This document shows positions 53,640-63,923 of a stretch of DNA of 64,000 nucleotides, piece by piece (the first letter of the stretch is position 1; every line of letters starts with the position of its first letter). The notes beneath the pieces were generated by a model. That model searched no databases. It had not been told where the DNA came from and worked only from the letters and a program-made list of their open reading frames with translations. This DNA comes from Glaciecola sp. (GTDB taxonomy: Bacteria; Pseudomonadota; Gammaproteobacteria; Enterobacterales; Alteromonadaceae). A program made the translations under genes and the position numbers. The DNA lies in NCBI GenBank assembly GCA_029246415.1, contig JAQWNF010000030.1, forward strand, positions 30,967 through 94,966. The letters are read 5' to 3'.

Positions 53640-56600
53640 ATGACTGAACCTGTTGTTCCTGTTGTTGTTACTAGCCTGACTGCAAGTGATATTGCGCAAC
53701 ACGCATTATTTAATGACCAACTTGCCCTCTGTATGGGCAAGGATCGTTTTCGCTTTACCCGTCGCTATCGCGAAATTCAAACGCTAGATGGTGAAAAACT
53801 CGCCACAAGTTTAAGCAAATTAGCCGACCAAATTTATCAATCCCAAGCTCGTGTAAAGCAACGACAACAAGCCTTACCTAAAATAACTTATCCAGACTTG
53901 CCAGTCAGTGATCGTCAAGACGATATCAAACAAGCCATCCTTGAGCACCAAGTGGTGATTATTGCGGGTGAAACGGGCTCAGGAAAAACCACGCAAATAC
54001 CTAAAATGTGTTTAGAGCTAGGTCGCGGTGTCACCGGCACTATTGCCCATACGCAACCGCGCCGATTAGCTGCGCGCAGTGTTGCGGCTAGGATCGCAGA
54101 AGAACTTGGCAGCGAAATAGGGCAGTCAGTCGGTTTTAAAATTCGTTTTAGTGATCACGGTAATCAAGATACGCACATCAAGTTAATGACAGATGGGATC
54201 TTGTTGGCAGAGATCCAACACGACCGCTTTTTACAACAATACGACACAATAATTATCGATGAAGCGCACGAACGTAGCCTCAATATTGATTTTTTATTGG
54301 GGTATTTACGTCAGTTGTTACCCAAGCGCCCCGATTTAAAACTGATCATCACATCCGCGACAATCGATCCTGAACGCTTTGCCAAACACTTCTTTGATGC
54401 ACCCATTATCAGTGTGAGTGGGCGAACCTATCCTGTTGAAATGCGTTACCGTGCGTTGGTTGATGACGACGATGATATTGATGTGGGCCAAGGTATTGTT
54501 AACGCGGTGACTGAGCTGCGCAAAGAAAAAACCGGTGATATTTTAATATTTTTAAGTGGTGAACGCGAAATTCGTGAAACCGAACAGCTATTAAAAAAAC
54601 AACTCTGGTCCAATTTAGAGATCGTACCTTTATATGCTCGCTTATCAGCAGCGGAACAAAATAAAATCTTTGCTTCTCACACTGGGCAACGTGTTGTATT
54701 AGCGACAAACGTGGCTGAAACATCATTGACCGTGCCGGGGATCCGGTATGTCATTGATCCCGGATTTGCGCGGATATCACGCTATTCCTACCGTTCTAAA
54801 GTCCAGCGCTTGCCGATAGAAGCAATTTCACAAGCTTCAGCTAATCAACGCTCAGGGCGCTGTGGACGAGTGGCTAATGGTATTTGTATTCGCTTGTACT
54901 CCGAAGATGATTATTTGGGACGCAGTGAGTTTACTGATCCTGAAATTTTACGTACCAACCTTGCTTCCGTTATTTTAAAAATGCTTGCGCTTGGCTTAGG
55001 TGACATTGGCGAGTTTCCATTTGTGCAACCGCCTGATCCGCGCTTTATTACCGACGGATATCGTTTGTTGCAAGAGTTGCAAGCAATTAACCTTCATAAA
55101 AAGCGTCCTTCATTGACTGCATTAGGTAAGCAGATTGCACGTTTACCTATCGATCCGCGTTATGCGCGCATGGTGATTGCTGCTCAAGCGCATCGTGCGT
55201 TACATGAAGTCGTCATTATTACTGCGGGATTATCCATTCAAGATCCCAAAGAACGGCCACGTGAAAAACAACAAGCCGCAGATGAAGCGCACCAACAATT
55301 TGCCGACAAACGTTCAGATTTTATAAGCATTTTAAACTTATATGCAGCGTTTTGTGAGCAACAAGCTAACTTGAGTCAAAATCAAGTGCGCAAATGGTGT
55401 AAAAGTAACTTTGTACATTATATGCGAATGCGTGAATGGCAAGATATTATCTCGCAAGTCAACCAATCGCTAAAAGAACTGCAGATCCAATCGGATCAAC
55501 AGACCCCTGATTATGATGATATTCATATCAGCTTAGCCACTGGATTATTATCGCATTTGGGATTAAAAGACAAAGGTCGTGAATATTTAGGCGCGCGAAA
55601 CAGTAAGCTGATGATTTTCCCTGGCTCGCCCATGGCAAAACAATCGCCCAAGTGGATGATGGCAGCGGAACTGGTTGAAACCTCACAGTTATTTGCTCGT
55701 GTCGTTGCTAAAATAGAACCGCATTGGATTGAACCTTTATGTGAACATCTCTCTAAGTCGAGTTTAAGCGAACCGTTTTGGTCGAAAAAACAAGGTGCAG
55801 CGCAAGCTTATGAAAAAGTAACCTTGTTTGGCTTACCCCTAATTCCTCGCCGAGTTGTGCATATATCGCAACGTGATCCGCAAGTGGCTCAAGGGTTGTT
55901 TATTAGCGAAGGGCTAGTCAATGGCTTAACTAAGCTCAACTATCAATTTTTAGGGGATAACCAAGCACTATTAAGTTTGGGACATGAATTAGAAGCTAAA
56001 TCGCGCCGCCGCGATTGGTTGGTAGATGAGCAAGTGTTAGGGGATTTTTACGCGGAAAAATTACCTGAACATGTGGTCAGTGAAGCGACATTTAGAAAAT
56101 GGTTTAAAGGACATAAAGACAGCGATTTGACCTTTGAGCCTGAATTAGTATTCCGTAAAGATCCCGATGCCATCAACCCAAATGCGTTTCCAGATAAATG
56201 GAAACAAGGCAATATCAGTCTGCCCTTAGAGTATGTATTTGAACCCAATCAAGCCGATGATGGCGTCAGTATGTTCATCCCCATTGGTCTGCTAAATCAA
56301 GTGAAAAACATTGGATTTGATTGGTTGGTACCGGGTTTTAGGCATGAATTGATTGTGTGCTTGTTAAAAGCATTGCCCAAGCGCTTACGTCGAAACTTTG
56401 TGCCTGTACCTGATTACGCCGAAGCGTGTTTACAAAAGCTCACGCCATTAGATAAAAAAGGCGCGTCAGTGGCACTGATTGATGCATTGGCTCAGGCGCT
56501 GTTTAGTATGAGCGGTGTGAAAATTACGGTCGAGGATTGGCTTGAACAAGACGCTTTAGCAGCTTTACCTAACCATTTAAAAATGCGCTTTGTGGTAGTG

Positions 56601-57581
56601 GATGAACAGCAAAATATGATTGCTGATGGGCGTGATTTACCGACATTGCAAGCGCAACTACAAAATCGAATTAAAGATACGCTAGAGCAAGTGGCTAGTC
56701 CTGAGTTAGAGCGAGATAACATTACGCAGTGGGACTTTGGCGAATTACCTTCCTCCTTTACGCATAAGACTGCAGGTTTTGCGATCAAAGGCTACCCAGC
56801 GCTAGTTGCTAAACGTAATAATGTGGCGATTGAATTGTTTGATTTGGAGCATGAAGCTCAGTCGGCTCATCAGCTTGGTTTATATAAGTTAATTCAGTTA
56901 ACCATCCCATCTCCGTTGAAATACGTGCAAGAAAAACTGCCCAATAAAGCCAAGCTTGGCTTGTATTTTAATCCTTTTGGTAATGTAAAAGACTTAATCG
57001 ACGATTGTATACTTGCTGGCATAGCGCAGTTGGTGGCGCAATTTCAGGCTGACAAACAAAGCGCTATTCGCGATGAACAAGAGTTTGCACAAGTGTGTGA
57101 TTATGTTCGCGAACATATTAATGAAGAAGTATTAGCGATTACCGCAAAAGTAGAGACGGGGTTAACCTGTGCTAACCGTATTCAAAAATCGACTAAAGGC
57201 AGTATTCCACTAACGATGCTTGAAGCAGTAGGGCATATTAAGTCACATTTGGATTCATTAGTCTTTAAACAGTTCGTATTTACGATTAGTACTATTAGGT
57301 TAGATGATTGGAATCGCTATTTACAAGCGTTGGAAAAGCGCGTCGAAAAATTAAAAATAGATCCAACCAAAGACCGATTACATCAAGTACAAATTGATAA
57401 AGTAGCTGGTCAATATGAAAAAAAGTGTCAAAGTATTCAACATGGCGAAGTGATGCCCGATAACCTAATAGAGGTTAAATGGATGATTGAAGAATTACGC
57501 GTGTCATTTTTTGCACAGCAACTCGGAACGGCTTACCCCATTTCGGTAAAACGCATTGAACAGGCACTAAATGCGGTCTAA
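53640..57581 (+). CDS. hrpA: ATP-dependent RNA helicase HrpA
   Basis: This 1313-residue DEAH-box helicase resolves stalled ribosomes and remodels RNA. The motifs are IIAGETGSGKTTQIPKM (I), TQPRRLAARSVAARIAEELG (Ia), IIIDEAHERSLNIDFLLGYL (II), IITSATIDPERFAKHF (III) and TNVAETSLTVPGIRYVIDPG, QRSGRCGRVANGICIRLY (VI). HA2 and OB-fold regions follow, then the HrpA-specific C-terminal DUF3418 (from ~residue 720). Length equals E. coli HrpA (1300). No clear ribosome site precedes the ATG at 53640. Confidence 0.95.
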   Translation: MTEPVVPVVVTSLTASDIAQHALFNDQLALCMGKDRFRFTRRYREIQTLDGEKLATSLSKLADQIYQSQARVKQRQQALPKITYPDLPVSDRQDDIKQAILEHQVVIIAGETGSGKTTQIPKMCLELGRGVTGTIAHTQPRRLAARSVAARIAEELGSEIGQSVGFKIRFSDHGNQDTHIKLMTDGILLAEIQHDRFLQQYDTIIIDEAHERSLNIDFLLGYLRQLLPKRPDLKLIITSATIDPERFAKHFFDAPIISVSGRTYPVEMRYRALVDDDDDIDVGQGIVNAVTELRKEKTGDILIFLSGEREIRETEQLLKKQLWSNLEIVPLYARLSAAEQNKIFASHTGQRVVLATNVAETSLTVPGIRYVIDPGFARISRYSYRSKVQRLPIEAISQASANQRSGRCGRVANGICIRLYSEDDYLGRSEFTDPEILRTNLASVILKMLALGLGDIGEFPFVQPPDPRFITDGYRLLQELQAINLHKKRPSLTALGKQIARLPIDPRYARMVIAAQAHRALHEVVIITAGLSIQDPKERPREKQQAADEAHQQFADKRSDFISILNLYAAFCEQQANLSQNQVRKWCKSNFVHYMRMREWQDIISQVNQSLKELQIQSDQQTPDYDDIHISLATGLLSHLGLKDKGREYLGARNSKLMIFPGSPMAKQSPKWMMAAELVETSQLFARVVAKIEPHWIEPLCEHLSKSSLSEPFWSKKQGAAQAYEKVTLFGLPLIPRRVVHISQRDPQVAQGLFISEGLVNGLTKLNYQFLGDNQALLSLGHELEAKSRRRDWLVDEQVLGDFYAEKLPEHVVSEATFRKWFKGHKDSDLTFEPELVFRKDPDAINPNAFPDKWKQGNISLPLEYVFEPNQADDGVSMFIPIGLLNQVKNIGFDWLVPGFRHELIVCLLKALPKRLRRNFVPVPDYAEACLQKLTPLDKKGASVALIDALAQALFSMSGVKITVEDWLEQDALAALPNHLKMRFVVVDEQQNMIADGRDLPTLQAQLQNRIKDTLEQVASPELERDNITQWDFGELPSSFTHKTAGFAIKGYPALVAKRNNVAIELFDLEHEAQSAHQLGLYKLIQLTIPSPLKYVQEKLPNKAKLGLYFNPFGNVKDLIDDCILAGIAQLVAQFQADKQSAIRDEQEFAQVCDYVREHINEEVLAITAKVETGLTCANRIQKSTKGSIPLTMLEAVGHIKSHLDSLVFKQFVFTISTIRLDDWNRYLQALEKRVEKLKIDPTKDRLHQVQIDKVAGQYEKKCQSIQHGEVMPDNLIEVKWMIEELRVSFFAQQLGTAYPISVKRIEQALNAV

Positions 57582-57660
57582 TGTTGGCCGAAACGTTGAC
57601 AAAGTGTTCTTCAGCATCTAAACATTAATTATACTGTTTTGTATAAAAAGGAAGTCACAG

Positions 57661-57951
57661 ATGCTCGCTTATGAAGAAAACCGCAACTTTTACCGTATGT
57701 TAATTAATTCACAATGCAAAATCGTAGTGGATGGGGAAGTATTATTTGCTACATGTAAAGATTTAAGCGCGACAGGGATGGCGTTTCAATTAAGTTCAAA
57801 AGCGATCCCATTAGGTACTCTTTTAGACATTGAAATTGATTCACAAAATCGAGAGATCCCATCATTATCAGCGAATGCTGAAGTGGCACGTGATCCTATT
57901 GCTCAAGAAGGTGGTTATTTGATTGGGGTTAAGTTTCATAAAATGAACTAA
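57661..57951 (+). CDS. single-domain PilZ c-di-GMP receptor
   Basis: This 96-residue PilZ protein has the RxxxR arm as RNFYR and the (D/N)xSxxG motif as DLSATGM, 30-40 residues apart, so c-di-GMP binding is plausible. The rest (LGTLLDIEIDSQ, GGYLIGVKFHKMN) follows the PilZ barrel. AAGGAAG precedes the ATG. It stands alone after hrpA; its effector target is unknown. It could respond to the REC-EAL enzyme encoded at 45499. Confidence 0.88.
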   Translation: MLAYEENRNFYRMLINSQCKIVVDGEVLFATCKDLSATGMAFQLSSKAIPLGTLLDIEIDSQNREIPSLSANAEVARDPIAQEGGYLIGVKFHKMN

Positions 57952-57987
57952 CCCCAAACTCGATAAACTAGATGGTGACTGCTGTGT

Positions 57988-59172
57988 TTAAAACACTTGG
58001 CACAACAGTCCTTTTAAGTAGTAGCCTTCAGGGAAGTTTGTGGCTACTGGATGATCACTCGCTTGAGAATAGCGTTTGATGATCCGCACTTCACGTCCCG
58101 CGTCTAATGCTGCATCAGCAACAATTTTTTGAAATAACTCTGCATTCATTAAGCCAGAACAACTAAACGTACTTAAATATCCGCCAGATTTAATTGATTT
58201 CATTGCATACAGATTGATATCTTTGTAACCGCGAGCAGCTCGATTAAGTGTTGATTTCGAATCGACGAACTTAGGTGGGTCAAGCACAATATGGTCGAAC
58301 GTCTTGTCACTATTGGCGTAGTCACGTAGTAATTCAAATACGTCCTTTTTAATAAAACTCGCTTGTTTTACATCTAAGTCGTTAATCACCAGATGTTGTT
58401 TAGCGATATCTAGAGCCGGTTGTGATACATCGACATTAGTCACATGCGCTGCGCCATATTTTAGTGCATAGCTGGCAAATGTGCCTGTGTAGCAAAAGCA
58501 ATTTAACACGTCGGCGTCTTGCATATATTGTGCAGAAATATATCTGTTGTCACGTTGATCGAGATAAAATCCCGTTTTATGACCGTTGACAATATCGACA
58601 AGGATTTTCACATCATTTTCTTGGATCTCAATCGGGGCATCGACGATCCCTTGGACTGGGCCTTTAATCGGCTCCAAGCCTTCTTTTTTGCGAACTTCTA
58701 CATCACTTCGATCATAAACTCGATGCTCAGGAAAGCATTTGTTCAATGACCAAATGATCTTGTCGCGATGTTTTTCAGCACCGGCGCTCAGTAGTTGTAA
58801 AACCAATACATCGGCATATTTATCGACGGTTACCCCTGGTAAACCATCAGATTCAGCGGCAATTACGCGATACGCATTAGTCTTTGCTTGCGTAATCACA
58901 TGCTGACGTACAGCTATAGCAGTTTGGATGCGCTGACTAAAAAAGACATTGTCAATGGATTGGTTTGGCTCAAAGGTCCAAATTCTTACCCGGATCTGTG
59001 AGTCAGGAGAAAACGCACCACGGCCTAACCAAACATTTTCAGCACTATACACATCAACTGTATCACCGCGCTGACAACGACCTTCGGTACGCTCAACAGC
59101 TTTACTAAACACCCAAGGATGTCTACGTAATAAGGATTTTTCTCGGGTAGGGTGAAGATAAACTTTAGACAT
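57988..59172 (-). CDS. rlmI: 23S rRNA m5C1962 methyltransferase
   Basis: This 394-residue SAM-dependent enzyme methylates C1962 of 23S rRNA. A PUA domain opens the protein (SLLRRHPWVFSKAVER). The Rossmann domain has KTGFYLDQRDNRYI, LNCFCYTGTFASYALKYGA, HIVLDPPKFVDS and the catalytic Cys in FSCSGLMNAELF. Length matches E. coli RlmI (396). It converges on the PilZ gene. Confidence 0.95.
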   Translation of the reverse strand: MSKVYLHPTREKSLLRRHPWVFSKAVERTEGRCQRGDTVDVYSAENVWLGRGAFSPDSQIRVRIWTFEPNQSIDNVFFSQRIQTAIAVRQHVITQAKTNAYRVIAAESDGLPGVTVDKYADVLVLQLLSAGAEKHRDKIIWSLNKCFPEHRVYDRSDVEVRKKEGLEPIKGPVQGIVDAPIEIQENDVKILVDIVNGHKTGFYLDQRDNRYISAQYMQDADVLNCFCYTGTFASYALKYGAAHVTNVDVSQPALDIAKQHLVINDLDVKQASFIKKDVFELLRDYANSDKTFDHIVLDPPKFVDSKSTLNRAARGYKDINLYAMKSIKSGGYLSTFSCSGLMNAELFQKIVADAALDAGREVRIIKRYSQASDHPVATNFPEGYYLKGLLCQVF

Positions 59173-59339
59173 AATTGACGATAATATTTGTAGGACATTG
59201 AATCTGTATTATACGCGGATTTATCCTAAACATAATAAAATAAGTAAAAAAAGACTAAATAGATCAATTATCACTAAAATTAAATTCATGTTGACCGTTA
59301 TAAAGCGTGTGACCAGATTCAAAAAAGGAAAGCTTCATA

Positions 59340-60979
59340 ATGGAAACCTCAGGCGTTAAGACAGGTGCATCTTCGACCTCAACAACAGCCAATAACAATC
59401 ATATTCGAATTACTCAGCAGGATATTCCCGTTCACACTGATGCCAATATTTTATCGGTGACAAATACCTCAAGTGAAATCACTTACATCAACCAAGATTT
59501 TTACACTATTCGGGTTATACCGAGCAACAGTTGATTGGCGAATATCACAATATTATTCGTCATCCTGACATGCCTAAAGCTGCATTCAAAGAGATGTGGT
59601 CACGATTACAAGGTGGCCGTTCTTGGATGGAAATTGTTAAAAATAGAGACGTGGATGGTAATCATTATTGGATTGATGCATTTGCCAGCCCTTTAGAAAA
59701 TCATGCAGGTGAACAAGAGTATCAATCGGTAAGAGTCAAAGCAAAGCCCGATGCTATTCATCGTGCAACATTAGCTTATGCTCGTCTAAATGCCGGTAAA
59801 TCGCCTTTTAGTGCTATGAAGCTAAATGCTGTACTAATGAATAAATGGACCTTATTAGCGGGAAGTTTTTTGCTAACGAACACCTTGTCACTCCTATTCA
59901 ATCCTGCAGTAAGTTTAGTAAGCAACATGATGTTGCTATTGGCCCATAGTGTACTGGCTGGGATATTATGGTTAGATGAACGTGCGACAAGTCGAGTCTC
60001 AATAAAAGCCAAGCAAATTATAGATGATCCGCTTGCACAATATATATATACCGGTGACACAGGTAAATATGGACAAGTATTGCTCGCGATGGAAGCACTC
60101 GCCAAGCAACAAGGTGCTATATTGGGGCGTATTAAAGAGTCTGGTGCGGGCATTGAAAATACTTTAGTTAAAGTAAAAGAGTCCAGTAATCAAACATCTA
60201 CATTATGTACCAAGCAAGAAGATGAAATGACCGCAATCGCTACCGCAATTCAAGAAATGAGTGCTAGTTTCGCAGATGTAGGCAAAGCAAGCAGTAGCGC
60301 ATTAGATCTGATTAACACTAACAAAGAACTTTTCAAATCAACTACCGAAAGTACTAGCCAGTCGCAAAGCGCATTAGAAACCCTGACCAATGATGTCAAA
60401 AAAGTAAAATCTAGTACTGAAACTTTGACGCAACAAACGGAACAAGTCTCAGGAATGGTTGCGATTATAGAACAGATAGCTGCGCAAACTAATTTGTTAG
60501 CTTTAAATGCGGCTATTGAGGCTGCTCGAGCAGGAGAACATGGCAGAGGGTTTGCTTTAGTAGCCAATGAAGTCAGAGAGTTAGCTAATAAAACCCATGA
60601 ATCTACGCAAAAAATCACTCAAAATGTGGAAGGGCTTAACAATCAGACAAATGACACGATTAACTTAATTAACCGTGTCAGTGAGCATGCCGATTCTGCA
60701 TTACATGCTTCTCAAGCATCACAATCATCCATGCTTGAATTGCAAGCCTCAAACGAAAATATCATATTACAAAATAGTCAAATTTCCACTGCGTTACAAG
60801 AGCAAATATATGTAACGGATAGTATCAGTCAAAGTATTCATCGAATTCAATAAGCCTCCATCGATTGCGCCCATATTGCCCAGCAGACAACGGAGCAAAC
60901 CCAGTTTGCATTACAAGAAGTGCATCAGCTGACTGCGATGGGGCAATATTTTTGGCTTAACCGAGTGTCAGTTAACTAA
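59340..60979 (+). pseudogene. Aer-like PAS chemoreceptor with frameshift and premature stop
   Basis: The locus encodes a PAS-domain methyl-accepting protein in pieces. Frame 1 (59340-59534) reads to [14 protein letters not shown], then one base is missing near 59508-59512; the other frame resumes [20 protein letters not shown], a classic Aer PAS segment. Two transmembrane helices follow (~59850-59990), then the signalling tip [20 protein letters not shown] and [18 protein letters not shown] at 60851-60853 ends frame 2, after which 41 in-frame codons (ASIDCAHIAQQTTEQTQF, and so on) reach a second TAA at 60977-60979. Two lesions make it non-functional for redox taxis. The T deletion sits in a short T run, so an error is possible. 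Confidence 0.85.
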
Positions 60980-60987
60980 AATTGATA

Positions 60988-61458
60988 CTATGGTTGATAG
61001 CCACTATCAATTTGACCACCACCTTTGGCTGCCATTTCTGCAGCCTCTCGTGCTAAATCATCACAACGCTCATTTTCAGGATGGCCTGAGTGACCTTTGA
61101 CCCAACGCCAATCAATGGTATGGGGCTGCACGGCAGCATCAAGCGCTTGCCATAAATCGGCGTTTTTTACGGGTTTTTTGTTACTGGTTTTCCAGCCATT
61201 TTTACGCCAGTTATGGATCCATTGATTAATGCCGTTTTTAACATATTGGCTGTCGGTAGTGAGAATGACTTTGCACGGTTTTTTTAATAACGCTAGCGCT
61301 TTGATTGGAGCGAGTAACTCCATGCGATTATTGGTCGTGGCTGCATATCCTTCAGCGAGCTCTTTGCGATGCTCGCCATAAATTAAAATTGCGCCGTAAC
61401 CGCCGGGACCGGGGTTACCTAAACAACTACCATCGGTAAAAATATGAACTTCTTGCAC
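60988..61458 (-). CDS. rnhA: ribonuclease HI
   Basis: This 156-residue enzyme degrades RNA in RNA-DNA hybrids. The catalytic acidic residues are visible: Asp in [15 protein letters not shown], Glu in [13 protein letters not shown], Asp in [12 protein letters not shown] and Asp in [12 protein letters not shown]. Family length is ~155. It is divergent from dnaQ, a conserved gammaproteobacterial arrangement, and the ATG is preceded by a shared promoter region at 61459-61526. Confidence 0.97.
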   Translation of the reverse strand: MQEVHIFTDGSCLGNPGPGGYGAILIYGEHRKELAEGYAATTNNRMELLAPIKALALLKKPCKVILTTDSQYVKNGINQWIHNWRKNGWKTSNKKPVKNADLWQALDAAVQPHTIDWRWVKGHSGHPENERCDDLAREAAEMAAKGGGQIDSGYQP

Positions 61459-61526
61459 GTTTTACTTATGCCTTTTTTCTATAATTGATATACTGCTTTA
61501 ACCATATCATAAAAACGAGAATAGCT

Positions 61527-62246
61527 ATGCGCCAAATTGTCCTAGATACTGAAACAACCGGTATGAGCCGTGAATCGGGTGAGCATTTTACCCAAGGTCA
61601 TCGGATTATCGAAATTGGCTGTGTGGAGCTCGTTGACCGAAAATTAACCGGTAATCATTACCACGTCTATATTAACCCGATGCAAGATAGCGATCCCGAA
61701 GCAATCGCAGTACACGGGATCACCAACGAGTTTTTACAAGACAAACCGGTTTTTAAAGATATTGCTCAAGGCTTTATTGATTTTATCGATGGGGCAGAGC
61801 TGGTCATTCATAACGCGCCGTTTGATGTTGGCTTTATGGATCTGGAGTTTGCCCTTAATCCTGCAACAGCACTTCGTCGCACTGAACAATTCTGTACTGT
61901 CCTCGATACGCTTGTGTTAGCTAAGAAAATGCGTCCAGGTCAGCGTAACAACCTTGATGCTTTGTGCCGTGAATACGGTATTGATAACTCTCATCGACAG
62001 TTACACGGGGCATTATTAGATGCCGAAATTTTAGCTGACGTCTATTTATTGATGACAGGTGGACAAAAAGCCTTATCACTAGAAACCGGTACTAAGTCTA
62101 AATCTGGATTTGATGATATCGAAAAGCTAGCTCCTCGACAAAAAGCCCTTAAGATAATTCATGCTTCAGCCGATGAATTAGCTAATCACGAATCACGTTT
62201 AGACGTTGTCGAACAAGCTGGAGGGAAGTGCTTGTATCGCCAATAA
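61527..62246 (+). CDS. dnaQ: DNA polymerase III epsilon (proofreading) subunit
   Basis: This 239-residue 3'-5' exonuclease proofreads within the replicase. Motifs are QIVLDTETTGM (Exo I), VIHNAPFDVGFMDLEF (Exo II) and LHGALLDAEILADVYLLM (Exo III with catalytic His). I chose the ATG at 61527, which gives the family start MRQIVLDTETTG; an upstream frame from 61485 adds unrelated residues. It is divergent from rnhA. Confidence 0.97.
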   Translation: MRQIVLDTETTGMSRESGEHFTQGHRIIEIGCVELVDRKLTGNHYHVYINPMQDSDPEAIAVHGITNEFLQDKPVFKDIAQGFIDFIDGAELVIHNAPFDVGFMDLEFALNPATALRRTEQFCTVLDTLVLAKKMRPGQRNNLDALCREYGIDNSHRQLHGALLDAEILADVYLLMTGGQKALSLETGTKSKSGFDDIEKLAPRQKALKIIHASADELANHESRLDVVEQAGGKCLYRQ

Positions 62247-62255
62247 AAGGGCAAT

Positions 62256-63773
62256 ATGCGCGCAGTTAAATTACACTCCTATCACCTTTATACTTATGCA
62301 TTAGCGAGGGGAACCTCGTTATGCTTGTTATTACTTATCTTTATTGTTTCATCATTGCATTATGCAAACGCACAATCGTTTACTGCTGAGCAAGTACAAA
62401 AGCTCAATCAAAACAGCGCTCAAAAAAATAACCCTCTGACTCATCTTGATGATGCCTTTGCCAATGAAATTAAGCTATTGGACAACCGCTTTCGTCTTGA
62501 TTACGAGGTTGAAGAAGTCACTATGGTGTTTTTTCGTGAATATGGATCGGCACCAGTGGTGTTGGTGCGACCTGATGGCTCAAAAATATTTCAGTACACA
62601 GCACTAGGGCAACAAGTAACTTGGTTCGATAGCCCTACATACGACATGATCAATATCAAAAATCCAATGGCAGGACCCTGGCAAGCACTCGGCAATATAT
62701 TAGAGGATTCGCGGATCATGGTGATATCTGATCTTGCTTTGGTCACCAGCCCTTTACCTGACGAGCTATTCACAGGTGAAATATTAAAGATGAAATCGTC
62801 GTTATTGAATGATGGTCAACCGATGACTTTTGCCCCATTTGCAGAGGCAATCCGTTTAACGGTGAGCTTAGTTAGTGCAAATAAACCCGAAGAAAAAAAT
62901 TTTGGTGCGCGTCCTCAAACGATTGCTGTATTTGAAGATAATGGCTTAGGTTTGGATGAAAAACCTAAGGACGGCGTATTTACGGGGCAGTTTAGGTTAG
63001 ATGTACCGGATGGAGAATGGCATGCGCTTTCCAAAATCGAAACCCCTATGTATAGCAGAGAAAAAACTGATCCGATATTACGTGTGTACCCATCACCCAT
63101 AGAGTTTGATTTGGCATTAGATCCCTCTGAAAAGGGAGATGGTATGCATTTTGTTACGTTTAAACAAAAATACAAAAAATTCGATCCGACATCATTGCTG
63201 ATTGATGGCGAAGTGCAGCTGCCAAATGGTGTGACAACACCTTTTTCACTAAACGAACAAACTTTACGTGCTAAGCGCTTAGCTATCGATAATGTTGCTC
63301 CTGGTGTTTACCGGGTCAAAGCGATGGCGTTTGCTCGAACATTAACGGGGAGGGAGGTCATGATTAATTTACCTGAGTACTCATTTACCGTAGAGCCAAT
63401 CGTTATTGTACCTCCACCACCTACACCACAAGAGCTTGAAGAAATTCGCTTAGCTAAAATAGAAGCTGCGCGTTTAGCTAAAGAAAAACAAGATAAAGCA
63501 ATGATGAAGAAAGCGTTGGCAATAAATGGTTTTATATTGTTTGCAGGGGTAGTGATTATGGTCGCTATTCGTTTGTGGCTTAACTATCAAGCTCGTCCTA
63601 CACCTGAGCCAAAATCTGAAACGGATACATTACAACTCGATGATGGTGATTTAGAGTTAGATAATACACTTAACTTCAAAGATAAAATGCTTTTAAAGAT
63701 AAAATCATTTATTCCAAGCAAGAAAAATACCAAGCTTAAGACAGAAGAACCCACTCTAGAGGCGGTTGATTGA
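62256..63773 (+). CDS. TIGR03503-family membrane protein
   Basis: This 505-residue protein matches the TIGR03503 family, known by sequence only from Shewanella/Alteromonas-like genera and usually next to dnaQ. It has a signal peptide (LCLLLLIFIVSSLHYANA), a beta-rich periplasmic body (VEEVTMVFFREYGSAPVVLV, PKDGVFTGQFRLDVPDGEW), a Lys/Glu-rich helix, then one transmembrane helix near residue ~425 (AINGFILFAGVVIMVAIRLW) and a cytoplasmic acid tail. AAAGGG precedes the ATG. Function unknown. Confidence 0.82.
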   Translation: MRAVKLHSYHLYTYALARGTSLCLLLLIFIVSSLHYANAQSFTAEQVQKLNQNSAQKNNPLTHLDDAFANEIKLLDNRFRLDYEVEEVTMVFFREYGSAPVVLVRPDGSKIFQYTALGQQVTWFDSPTYDMINIKNPMAGPWQALGNILEDSRIMVISDLALVTSPLPDELFTGEILKMKSSLLNDGQPMTFAPFAEAIRLTVSLVSANKPEEKNFGARPQTIAVFEDNGLGLDEKPKDGVFTGQFRLDVPDGEWHALSKIETPMYSREKTDPILRVYPSPIEFDLALDPSEKGDGMHFVTFKQKYKKFDPTSLLIDGEVQLPNGVTTPFSLNEQTLRAKRLAIDNVAPGVYRVKAMAFARTLTGREVMINLPEYSFTVEPIVIVPPPPTPQELEEIRLAKIEAARLAKEKQDKAMMKKALAINGFILFAGVVIMVAIRLWLNYQARPTPEPKSETDTLQLDDGDLELDNTLNFKDKMLLKIKSFIPSKKNTKLKTEEPTLEAVD

Positions 63774-63843
63774 ACGAAAATTGTTACTTTTGCGCATTTA
63801 ATCGGCAAACGATCAATAAATCGAATTTTTATACAAAAAGCTA

Positions 63844-63872
63844 TTGACCTTTACTAGGTCTGAACGTATTAT
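63844..63872 (+). promoter_or_regulatory. tRNA-Asp promoter
   Basis: TTGACC, a 17-base spacer and TATTAT form a strong sigma70 promoter. The following GC-rich CTGCGCCC is a stringent-type discriminator typical of stable RNA genes. Confidence 0.85.
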
Positions 63873-63923
63873 CTGCGCCCGCAGTAGGGAATAACTTTAT
63901 TTCTTACCGCGAATGTAGAAAGT

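Noticed and set aside
21328..60979. Stop-codon recoding (TAA/TAG read as amino acid) to explain the split genes
   Set aside because: Intact housekeeping genes in the window end in the same stops at their usual lengths, several with overlapping starts or terminators right after, so the codons act as stops.
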